Shown here piece after piece: positions 1-5,636 of a DNA stretch of 12,409 bases. The notes under the pieces are model-generated. The model worked only from the letters and a program-made list of their open reading frames with translations, was not told the DNA's origin and made no database searches. The stretch is from positions 1 through 12,409 of the forward strand of contig CAZAOK010000114.1 in NCBI GenBank assembly GCA_964486725.1, in the 5' to 3' direction. Numbering within the stretch: position 1 is the first letter of the stretch; every line of letters starts with the position of its first letter. Source of the DNA: M55B154 sp964486725 (lineage in GTDB: Bacteria; Spirochaetota; UBA4802; UB4802). The position numbers and the translations under genes were made by a program.

Positions 1-71
1 AATACATTATCTGATTTGTGGGTAGAAGTCAGCCCTTGGGGGGATTTAGGGGGCTTATAGACTGATTATAT

Positions 72-96
72 CATGTGGGTCACATGAATGTAACCC
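72..96. repeat. Short overlapping palindromes in non-coding DNA
   Basis: Two overlapping hairpins can be drawn here. CATGTG (72-77) pairs with CACATG (81-86) around GGT. GGGTCACAT (77-85) pairs imperfectly with ATGTAACCC (88-96), with one mismatch. The second shares the core ACATGRATGTAA with the longer hairpin at 404-427, so both may belong to one palindromic repeat family. G-rich (36-54) and C-rich (111-129) runs flank the site and could form a weak outer pairing. No function can be assigned. Confidence 0.45.
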
Positions 97-157
97 GGAA
101 TTTAAATCACTCCCCCTTAACGATCCCCCGTGCCGCCGCTCAACGCCTCGGGGCTGT

Positions 158-216
158 CGGCTGAAACTCCTCGGAACCTGCTACGCAGGATTCCTCGTCA
201 AACAAGTCAGCCGCAG
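158..216. repeat. Imperfect long hairpin, palindromic repeat unit
   Basis: The inner stem is GGAACCTGC (173-181), loop TAC, then GCAGGATTCC (185-194), which pair with one bulged A. Further out, CGGCTGA near 158-164 is the exact reverse complement of TCAGCCG near 207-213, so the arms continue with internal loops. This looks like an extragenic palindromic repeat. The open frames crossing it are rich in R, P and S and have no recognisable protein character. Confidence 0.5.
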
Positions 217-244
217 CGGTCACCGAGCGAAGTCGAGGTGCGGT

Positions 245-261
245 GTCCGCCTCCGGCGGAC
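245..261. repeat. Perfect GC-rich hairpin
   Basis: GTCCGCC (245-251) and GGCGGAC (255-261) form a perfect 7-bp stem around TCC. Just upstream, 221-240 reads CACCGAGCGAAGTCGAGGTG, a GAGCGAAGTCGA-type motif that I recognise as a widespread dispersed repeat in bacterial genomes. The stem is followed by GGATTAGAGGGCTTTTTG rather than an immediate T-run. It is therefore not a convincing terminator on either strand. Confidence 0.5.
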
Positions 262-282
262 GGATTAGAGGGCTTTTTGATA

Positions 283-300
283 GTTACTACCTTTGGTAAC
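283..300. repeat. Small hairpin in non-coding DNA
   Basis: GTTACTA (283-289) pairs with TGGTAAC (294-300), including one G-T pair, around CCTT. It is one of a series of closely spaced palindromes between the window start and base 522. On its own it could be chance; within this cluster it is more likely part of the same repeat-rich spacer. Confidence 0.35.
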
Positions 301-403
301 CTGTGTTGCCTGCATAAAGTTCTCATGCCCACAACCCTTGCCCCCCACCCCTGAGATGGGAAATTCGCCAATATATATCGGTTTCTTAATGTTTTCATTA
401 AGT

Positions 404-427
404 GCGCATTACATGGATGTAATGCGC
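404..427. repeat. Perfect 11-bp palindrome with GG centre
   Basis: GCGCATTACAT (404-414) and ATGTAATGCGC (417-427) pair perfectly around a central GG. It sits inside the nested element. The two-base loop is too tight for an ideal RNA hairpin, which suits a DNA cruciform or a protein-binding dyad at least as well. There is no T-run on either side, so I do not call a terminator. Confidence 0.6.
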
Positions 428-440
428 TTCGGCGAGGATA

Positions 441-452
441 GTCATGGATGAC
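441..452. repeat. Second GG-centred palindrome inside the nested element
   Basis: GTCAT (441-445) and ATGAC (448-452) pair around GG. The centre CATGGATG is identical to that of the 404-427 palindrome, so the two may derive from the same unit. The stem is only 5 bp; the shared centre and close spacing are the reasons to record it. Confidence 0.4.
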
Positions 453-538
453 GTCCGCAGCATGGAAAAAACTTCATGACACAATAAGTTGTAAGAAACC
501 GATATATATTGGCGAATTTCCCCAACTCAACCCTATAC

Positions 539-1603
539 TCAAATAACTTTCCCATCACTCCCGGAAAAAAACCGCAGGTTCTCAGGATGAAAGAACACCT
601 CCACAGGATCACCTTCTTTCTTATCCACGTGCTTCTCAGACAGCACCATAAGATGCTCTGACCCCAGTTCATACCCGGGCACATCAAGCGAATACTGGTA
701 CTCCCGCCCCATCATCTCTTCAAGCATGAAGCGGGCTTCAACCTTATGCCCCTTCCCGTCATCCTCGAAAAAGAGATGCTCGGGGCGAATACCGGCCAGC
801 ACGGGGTCAGAGCCCTCGAAAAGCCCCCCAGGCAGGGGGTAGCTGCCAAGGGAGGGGTCAGAGCCCTTTATGGTGAAGAAGTTCATGGGAGGGCTTCCGA
901 TGAATGACCCGGTAAACACCGTCGCCGGTCTGCTGTAAAGGTCATCCGGCGTCCCGTCCTGCTGCACCGCGCCGTCTTTTAAGAGTATGATGCGGTCGGC
1001 CATGGTCATGGCCTCAACCTGATCGTGGGTGACGTAGATGAAGGTGATGCCGAACTTACGGTGCAAGAGCTTGATCTCCGAGCGCATGGCAGCCCGCAGT
1101 TTCGCGTCAAGGTTTGACAGGGGTTCATCGAAGAGGTACACCCTGGGCTGACGCACCAGTGCCCGTCCCACCGCCGCGCGCTGTTTCTGGCCGCCTGAAA
1201 GCTGCCGGGGATACTTGTCAAGCAAATGGGTTATCTCAAGCACCTCGGCTGCTTCGTGCACCTTTTCGCGTCTTTCTTCTTTGGAAAGTTTTTTCAGTTT
1301 CAGGGGATATTCCATGTTCTTGAAGACGGTCTTGTGTGGATACAACGCGTAGTTCTGAAACACCATGGCGATATCACGGTTTTTCGGAGCCACCTCGTTT
1401 ACCAGTTCACCGTCGATGAGGATCTCACCCCGGCTTATGGGCTCAAGCCCGGCTATCATGCGCAGTATGGTGGACTTGCCGCAGCCGGAGGGCCCCAGCA
1501 GCACGCAGAACTGACCGTCGCCTATGGTGGCGTTGAATTCACGGATGACCCAGTTCTCGTCTTCGTAGGCCTTCCACACGTTATTGAATGTCACTTCTCC
1601 CAT
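539..1603 (-). CDS. ugpC-like: ABC transporter ATPase of the MalK/UgpC family
   Basis: A cytoplasmic ATPase of 354 aa that powers a binding-protein-dependent carbohydrate or glycerol-phosphate type importer. All catalytic elements are intact: Walker A GPSGCGKST (37-45), Q-loop VFQNYALYPH (Q83), signature LSGGQKQR (135-142), Walker B VYLFDE (155-160), D-loop SNLD and the switch histidine H193 in YVTHDQVEAMTMADR. The C-terminal TOBE/OB region is marked by GIRPEHL (271-277). Length and architecture are normal for MalK/UgpC/MsmK. The start is well supported by GAGGAG followed by AAGAACACC before ATG. It is the last gene of the four-gene minus-strand operon, 16 nt after the permease stop. Odd point: the DNA encoding residues 246-268 and 313-316 carries three copies of the GGGGTCAGAGC motif. 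Family assignment is firm, substrate unknown. Such ATPases are sometimes shared by several importers. Confidence 0.95.
   Translation of the reverse strand: MGEVTFNNVWKAYEDENWVIREFNATIGDGQFCVLLGPSGCGKSTILRMIAGLEPISRGEILIDGELVNEVAPKNRDIAMVFQNYALYPHKTVFKNMEYPLKLKKLSKEERREKVHEAAEVLEITHLLDKYPRQLSGGQKQRAAVGRALVRQPRVYLFDEPLSNLDAKLRAAMRSEIKLLHRKFGITFIYVTHDQVEAMTMADRIILLKDGAVQQDGTPDDLYSRPATVFTGSFIGSPPMNFFTIKGSDPSLGSYPLPGGLFEGSDPVLAGIRPEHLFFEDDGKGHKVEARFMLEEMMGREYQYSLDVPGYELGSEHLMVLSEKHVDKKEGDPVEVFFHPENLRFFSGSDGKVI
655..665 (-). repeat. GGGGTCAGAGC motif, partial copy
   Basis: Read on the minus strand this is GGGGTCAGAGC, an 11-base match to the 14-base motif found at 803-816, 854-867 and 3951-3964; the last three bases differ. 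It lies in the TOBE-region coding sequence, in the words for LGSEH. An 11-mer alone could be chance, but it is close to two full copies. Confidence 0.45.
803..816 (+). repeat. GGGGTCAGAGCCCT motif, copy 1
   Basis: Exact 14-base sequence shared with 854-867 on the same strand and with 3951-3964 on the other strand. It lies inside the ATPase gene, where the minus strand encodes EGSDP at residues 263-267. Motifs of this GGGGTCAGA kind remind me of extragenic repeats associated with REP-type Y1 transposases, but that is recollection and no transposase is present here. Confidence 0.7.
854..867 (+). repeat. GGGGTCAGAGCCCT motif, copy 2
   Basis: Exact copy of the 14-mer, starting 51 bases from copy 1, encoding KGSDP on the minus strand. 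The A before it (853) is also shared with the inverted copy in the binding-protein gene, making that pair 15 bases long. The spacing of 51 is a multiple of three, so both copies read in the same frame as GSDP. Internal protein duplication is therefore possible for this pair, but it cannot explain the third copy. Confidence 0.7.
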
Positions 1604-1619
1604 GGTGTTCTTCTCCTCG

Positions 1620-2450
1620 TTATTGTTCCCTGCTGCCAGTGCCGGCGATACCCTGCATGAACTGTTTCTGGCCGATGAAAAAGAGCAGTATCACCGGCAC
1701 CGTCACGAATACTACCGCGGCGGTGAGATAGGTATAGCTGGTCTTGAACTGCTCCTGGAAGGTGGTAAGTCCCAGCTGTACCGTGCGCATATCTGCCGAG
1801 TGGGTGAAGATGAGGGGCTTGAACAGGTCGTTCCACTCGAATATGAAGGTGAGCAGAAAGAGGGTAACCGCCGGTGTTCGGGAAAGGGGAAAGAGTATCT
1901 CCCATATGGTGCGCCAGCGTGAGGCCCCGTCGATCTGCGCCGACTCTTCTATTGAAACGGGGATGTCCAGAAAATGCTGCCTGAACAGGTACACCCCGAA
2001 GGCGTTGGCCATGGTGGGGAATATGAGGGCGGCGTAGGTGTTGATCCATCCCACCTGGCTGAACATGACAAATATTGGCAATGTCAGAAGCTGGTAGGGA
2101 ATAATGAGGGTGGACAGCAGGGCCCCGAACACCAGCCCCCTGAATTTAAACCGCATGCGTGCCAGTACGTATCCTGCCAGGAATGAAGTGAGCACCTGCC
2201 CAACCGTTACTCCCAGTGCCATGATAATGGAATTGAGAAACTGCCGGGCGAAGTTGGTTGAGTTCCATGACTCTATGTAATTGCTCCACTGCCAGGTTTC
2301 GGGCAGTATTGAGAGGGATGTGCGTATCTCAACCTCAGTCTTGAGGGAAGTCATCACGATCCAGAATATGGGAAAGAGGAACAACGCCGCAAGCAGCAAC
2401 AGCATTATGAAGCGAAATGACCGGCGAAGTACATGGCTGTATCCATTCAT
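1620..2450 (-). CDS. ugpE-like: Carbohydrate ABC transporter permease, MalG/UgpE type
   Basis: Second inner-membrane permease of the importer (276 aa from the chosen ATG). About six membrane spans are visible, near residues 12-34, 73-95, 107-130, 139-158, 190-210 and 241-260. The EAA loop that contacts the ATPase is EESAQIDGASRWRTIWEI (168-185), followed by LFPLSRTP; EESA/IDGA is typical of the MalG/UgpE branch of the binding-protein-dependent transport inner membrane family. A longer reading begins at a GTG at 2465 (adding MEGDG). I prefer the ATG at 2448-2450: GGAGGGAG lies 8 nt before it, and it forms an ATGA overlap with the upstream permease stop, a standard sign of translational coupling. 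It is followed after 16 nt by the ATPase gene. Confidence 0.93.
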   Translation of the reverse strand: MNGYSHVLRRSFRFIMLLLLAALFLFPIFWIVMTSLKTEVEIRTSLSILPETWQWSNYIESWNSTNFARQFLNSIIMALGVTVGQVLTSFLAGYVLARMRFKFRGLVFGALLSTLIIPYQLLTLPIFVMFSQVGWINTYAALIFPTMANAFGVYLFRQHFLDIPVSIEESAQIDGASRWRTIWEILFPLSRTPAVTLFLLTFIFEWNDLFKPLIFTHSADMRTVQLGLTTFQEQFKTSYTYLTAAVVFVTVPVILLFFIGQKQFMQGIAGTGSREQ

Positions 2451-3337
2451 GCCGTCTCCCTCCACTTGCCGGCGCGCACAAGCTTAATAAGCAGGAATGT
2501 GCAGGCCAGTACCGTAATGAGCATGATCACCGACGCGGCGGAAGCGTATCCAAGCTGAAAGTCCTGGAAGGCCTTCTCGTATATGTAGTAGACGAAGACG
2601 GTGGTGGCCCCCGCCGGTCCGCCCCGTGTCATGGCGTATATCTGTTCGAATGCCCTGAAGGTGAAGATCACCCTGGTGATAAGTACGAACATGGTTGTTG
2701 GCAGAAGCAGGGGCCAGGTGACATCCCTGAACTGCTGCCAGCGCCCCGCACCGTCGATGCCTGCCGCCTCGTAGTAGGTGCGGTCGATGGCATACAGCCC
2801 TCCCAGGAATAGCACCATGTTGTAGCCGGCGTCCTTCCATACCGTCATGGCCATCACCGAGAACATGGCATAGTTGTCCGAGATAAGCCAGGGCACCTTC
2901 CCCACCCCCATCTTCACAAGCAAAATGTTTAGAATACCGTAATCGAAGTTGAGCAGCCACACCCAGATAAGCCCGGCGGCCACCCTTGAGGTGGCAACCG
3001 GAGAGAAGAAAATGGTACGGAAAGCCCCCCTTCCGGGGATATCTTTATGCAGCATGAGGGCAAGCCCCAGCCCGATGGCCATTCCCACCGGCACCGTGCC
3101 CAGGATGAACACGAAGGTGTTCCCCACGGCGTTCCAGAATGTGGTGTCGGACAGCAGGTCACGGTAATTCTGCAGTCCCAGGTATACGCGCTGGCTTATG
3201 GCGTCCCACTCGAAGAAGCTGTCGTGCAGCAGCATGAACATGGGATAGAACCAGAATACCGCGAAAAGCAGTAACACGGGGGTGAGGTAGAGCCACGCCG
3301 CCCTGGAAGAACCCTGTCTGCGCGGGTTGCCTGCCAT
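2447..3337 (-). CDS. ugpA-like: Sugar ABC transporter permease, MalF/UgpA type
   Basis: First inner-membrane permease (296 aa). A short basic N-terminus (NPRRQGSSR) precedes the first span at about 14-36; others lie near 70-96, 108-130, 157-183, 209-228 and 265-287. The ATPase-coupling EAA motif is EAAGIDGAGRWQQFRDVTWP (190-209), an excellent match to the family. FRAFEQIYAMTRGGP (228-240) is also typical of UgpA/MsmF proteins. It has no large periplasmic insert like that of enterobacterial MalF, which argues for the generic sugar/UgpA type. The start ATG overlaps the binding-protein stop by one base (TGATG) and has GGGAGG 7-8 nt upstream. The end overlaps the next permease as ATGA. All this indicates a single polycistronic mRNA with coupled translation. 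Confidence 0.95.
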   Translation of the reverse strand: MAGNPRRQGSSRAAWLYLTPVLLLFAVFWFYPMFMLLHDSFFEWDAISQRVYLGLQNYRDLLSDTTFWNAVGNTFVFILGTVPVGMAIGLGLALMLHKDIPGRGAFRTIFFSPVATSRVAAGLIWVWLLNFDYGILNILLVKMGVGKVPWLISDNYAMFSVMAMTVWKDAGYNMVLFLGGLYAIDRTYYEAAGIDGAGRWQQFRDVTWPLLLPTTMFVLITRVIFTFRAFEQIYAMTRGGPAGATTVFVYYIYEKAFQDFQLGYASAASVIMLITVLACTFLLIKLVRAGKWRETA

Positions 3338-4698
3338 CAGTCGCCCTCCCGCGTCATGGCTTCACGCTTTCGCATGCGCCGCAGTTTCTCATTGGCATAC
3401 GCGGCCGCTTCGTTAAGGGCTTCTTCGGGAGCTGCCTTCCTGTACAGGGCCCGTTCCAGCTCCTTTCCCAGCCTGCTTGAGATACGGCTGTAATAAGGAA
3501 TAGTGGGGCGGACGCGGCCGTGCCGCATCTGCCTGGCAAACACGTCCATGAAGGGGTTTTCCGCCAGGTACTTCTTGTACGCATGGTTTTGGTACACATG
3601 CCGGTTTACCGGCAGGTAGCCGGTTTTGGTAGCCCACTCAAGCTGGAACTCTTCCGACATCACGTATTTAGCGAACTCCCACTGCGCCTTCTTTTTCTTT
3701 TCGGTTGTTTTGAACATGAAAAGATTCTCCCCTCCCACGTTGGTGGCCCGCTTTTTCTGCAGGGGAAGCATGAGGGCACCGTAGTCAAGTCCCCGCTTCT
3801 GCCGGGCTTCTTCAAGTATGCCGTGGTTCCAGGGACCGTTTATCATCATGCTGACACGCCCGGCTATAAAATCGTCGGTTTTATAGCCCGCCCCCGGCTT
3901 CGAGAATGCGGCAGACTTGTCTTTATACACAAGGTCAATCCAGAACCTGAGGGCTCTGACCCCTGCCTTCGAGTTGAACCGTGCCTTTTCTTCTGCTACA
4001 TCGAGGAAACTTCCTCCCGCCTGCCAGAGAAAAGTCTGCCACGTCCATACAGTCCATTCACTGTTGCCGATTGGCAGCTGTATACCGTAGCGTTGGATGA
4101 TGGCTTTCCCGTCCCCCCGCCGGGTAAGTTTAATTGCGGCATGGCGGAGGTCTTTCCATGTACGCAGGGCGGCAGGATCTATGCCGGCTTCACGGAAATG
4201 GGTTTTGTTGTAGTATAATACCAGGTTATTCGTATCGAAGGGAACGGCGTACAACCTGTCCCTGTAGGTGCAGAGCTTCCAGAGTTTTGTTGATACGGTC
4301 TGGGGGTTGAAACTTTCATCGAGTTTGATGAGAGCGGATACGTCCACCAGCGCGCCGGCCCGTGCCAGTTGACCGGTTGCCTGCGGGCCCCACCACATGA
4401 GATCAGGAGGGCTGTTACCCGCGATTGCCGTCATGATGCGGCCCTTTACCTGGTCGGCTGCCCCGTAATGCTGGGGAACAATATGTATGCCGGGATGTTT
4501 TTCATGAAAGCGTTCAAGCAGGGCATTAAGTACCTTTCCGTTTTGTACGGACTCGATGCCGTGCCAGAATACCAGCGTTACCGGGTCGTGACCTGCCGGC
4601 TTTTTATCGTCACCGCATGAAATGATGCTCCCGCCCAATATACACAACAGGCAGGACAGCATCAGAACACATGTAAAAAACCTGGAACATTTTTTCAT
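3337..4698 (-). CDS. ugpB-like: Solute-binding lipoprotein of a carbohydrate-type ABC importer
   Basis: Extracytoplasmic family 1 solute-binding protein (453 aa). The N-terminus MKKCSRFF is followed by a hydrophobic stretch and the lipobox IISC, giving a lipidated Cys28; the +2/+3 residues are G and D. The mature protein starts TLVFWHGIES, as in UgpB/MalE-like proteins. Family marks include AGNSPPDLMWWGP (93-105), AVPFDTNNLVLYYNKTHFREAGID (151-174), GRVSMMINGPW (280-290) and the late RPTIPYYSRIS (397-407). It is first in the operon, directly before the permeases. The ATG at 4696-4698 has no clear ribosome site upstream, unlike the downstream genes. A 14-base motif shared with the ATPase gene lies in the codons for GVRAL (246-250). 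The ligand cannot be deduced; oligosaccharide or glycerol-3-phosphate derivatives are the usual ones. The extra C-terminal basic tail (KLRRMRKREAMTREGD) is unusual. Confidence 0.93.
   Translation of the reverse strand: MKKCSRFFTCVLMLSCLLCILGGSIISCGDDKKPAGHDPVTLVFWHGIESVQNGKVLNALLERFHEKHPGIHIVPQHYGAADQVKGRIMTAIAGNSPPDLMWWGPQATGQLARAGALVDVSALIKLDESFNPQTVSTKLWKLCTYRDRLYAVPFDTNNLVLYYNKTHFREAGIDPAALRTWKDLRHAAIKLTRRGDGKAIIQRYGIQLPIGNSEWTVWTWQTFLWQAGGSFLDVAEEKARFNSKAGVRALRFWIDLVYKDKSAAFSKPGAGYKTDDFIAGRVSMMINGPWNHGILEEARQKRGLDYGALMLPLQKKRATNVGGENLFMFKTTEKKKKAQWEFAKYVMSEEFQLEWATKTGYLPVNRHVYQNHAYKKYLAENPFMDVFARQMRHGRVRPTIPYYSRISSRLGKELERALYRKAAPEEALNEAAAYANEKLRRMRKREAMTREGD
3951..3964 (-). repeat. GGGGTCAGAGCCCT motif, inverted copy 3
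   Basis: The reverse complement of this site is the same 14-mer as at 803-816 and 854-867, with the extra A at 3950-side context shared with copy 2 (15 bases, 3950-3964). It lies in the binding-protein gene and is read there as GVRAL, a different reading frame from the GSDP reading in the ATPase gene. The match is therefore at the DNA level rather than a shared peptide. Confidence 0.65.
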
Positions 4699-4895
4699 AA
4701 TAGTTGTCTAATACGTTAAATGCTTGCGGTATACTGCTTGTTCTGTCATAAACAGGCTACCATCAGTTTTATGCCGAATCAAGGAATTTATTGGGGTATA
4801 CTATAATCGTTGTTGCCAACATGAGATAGAAATTATATCTTGAACATGAGAAGCCTCCAGTCGATAAAATATTGAGGAGAAAACCACTGGTAGTT
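4699..4895. promoter_or_regulatory. Divergent intergenic region between importer operon and TPR operon
   Basis: This 197-base AT-rich spacer must hold the promoters of both divergent operons. On the plus strand TATAAT at 4802-4807 (with TATACT overlapping at 4797-4802) is a good -10 candidate, but no good -35 lies at the right distance. A second TATACT is at 4730-4735. The 9-mer AACATGAGA occurs twice as a direct repeat (4818-4826 and 4843-4851), 25 bases apart, downstream of the -10 candidate, where a regulator could bind. No LacI-type operator palindrome was recognised. All of this is tentative. Confidence 0.35.
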
Positions 4896-5615
4896 ATGAA
4901 AAACAAGTCAATTATACACGGTGTCATCATCATACTGCTGTGTATGCTGTGCGCCATACCGGTTTACCCGGCAGATAACGCGGAAAAAGAATCCACCTTC
5001 GAGAAAGCGCAGAAGTATTATTTTCAGCGAAAATTCGAGATGGCTGAACTGCTGTTGCAGCAGGCACTGAAAGAAAATCCCGAAAATGAAAAAGCATACA
5101 GTTATCTCGGTGACATCTTCCTTTATAAAAAGCGATATGACGGGGCATTGAATCTGTATCAGCGTGCCCTTGATATCAACTCCGGTAACGGGGAAAATCT
5201 TTTTCGTGTTGGCCAGATATACTATTACAAGAAAGAAGGACAGAAGGCGATTGAATATTTCAAAAAAGCATTCGCGGCTGATCCTTCAGTGAAGTATTCC
5301 TATTATCACGTGGGTCTTGCCAGCCTGATGCTGCTTCGCGACAAGCAGAAGACTATCAGAGCCTGGGAACAATTCTTGAGTATTGCCCCGGAAGACCCTC
5401 AATACGAGAAGATAAAGCGTGTTATTGAGCTTCTGAAAGACCCTGACTTCAAGCTTCCTCCCCCTGGTAGTGACATCTCCATCGAAGAGGCACTGCATCT
5501 TGGAGGGGCTACCCTGGTGCAGCAGGAGCGAAAAGCCGAAGACAGGAAAGCCGGACATGAGGAAAAGAAAACTAAACAAAAATTTGAAGAAATATACAGG
5601 GATGATGACCTGTAA
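4896..5615 (+). CDS. Exported TPR-repeat protein
   Basis: A 239-aa protein made of a signal peptide, about four TPR units and a charged tail. After MKNKS a hydrophobic segment (about 6-22) ends at PVYPA, giving a plausible signal-peptidase cut near residue 26. TPR units run at roughly 32-65, 66-99, 100-133 and 134-167, with typical A8/G-Y/A20/P32-like positions (for example AYSYLGDIFLYKKRYDGALN). The tail from about 205 is almost entirely E, K, D, R and Q. Start choice: GAGGAG at 4874-4879 is 16 nt from the ATG, rather far. An in-frame TTG at 4872 precedes the site, and an in-frame CTG at 4887 would have ideal spacing. I keep the ATG because it gives a clean signal peptide. The 801-aa TPR gene follows after 21 nt. 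Specific function unknown; TPR domains bind proteins. Confidence 0.85.
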   Translation: MKNKSIIHGVIIILLCMLCAIPVYPADNAEKESTFEKAQKYYFQRKFEMAELLLQQALKENPENEKAYSYLGDIFLYKKRYDGALNLYQRALDINSGNGENLFRVGQIYYYKKEGQKAIEYFKKAFAADPSVKYSYYHVGLASLMLLRDKQKTIRAWEQFLSIAPEDPQYEKIKRVIELLKDPDFKLPPPGSDISIEEALHLGGATLVQQERKAEDRKAGHEEKKTKQKFEEIYRDDDL

Positions 5616-5636
5616 TCAGAAACACGGAGGACTGGC

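Larger units (their letters stand above)
354..527. repeat. Nested inverted-repeat element, MITE-like, with 31-bp perfect arms
   Basis: Bases 358-388 and 492-522 are exact reverse complements (31 bp). Key bases are GGGAAATTCGCC at the outer end, ATATATAT in the middle and GGTTTCTTA at the inner end. Pairing extends imperfectly outward to TGAG (352-355) and its partner CTCA near 525-528. The interior of about 100 bp holds two further palindromes (404-427 and 441-452) and no coding potential. Terminal inverted repeats around a short non-coding core suit a miniature transposable element or a mobile palindromic repeat. A structured RNA at the 3' end of the importer transcript is the alternative, because the arm ends only about 16 bases past the ATPase stop codon. 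No clear target-site duplication was found. Confidence 0.6.

Noticed and set aside
245..280. Intrinsic terminator at the GTCCGCC/GGCGGAC hairpin
   Set aside because: The T-run (GGCTTTTTG) begins more than ten bases after the stem, and no plus-strand gene ends upstream in the window.
130..354. Open frames on both strands at 130-398
   Set aside because: They are translations of palindromic repeats, with no ribosome site, no domain-like composition and frames that follow the repeat structure.
404..427. Terminator for the importer operon
   Set aside because: The stem is strong but has a two-base loop and no T-run on the minus strand after it.
1591..2049. A 152-codon minus-strand frame inside the second permease
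   Set aside because: It is an alternative frame of a well-supported permease, rich in H, R and P, with no recognisable features.
3520..4218. A 232-codon open frame antisense to the binding-protein gene
   Set aside because: It lies wholly inside a firm gene on the other strand, has no good ribosome site, and shows no family motif. Long antisense frames are usual in GC-rich genes.
4699..4895. LacI-type operator for a sugar importer
   Set aside because: No palindrome resembling TGTAAGCGCTTACA or similar was found, and there is no regulator gene in the window.
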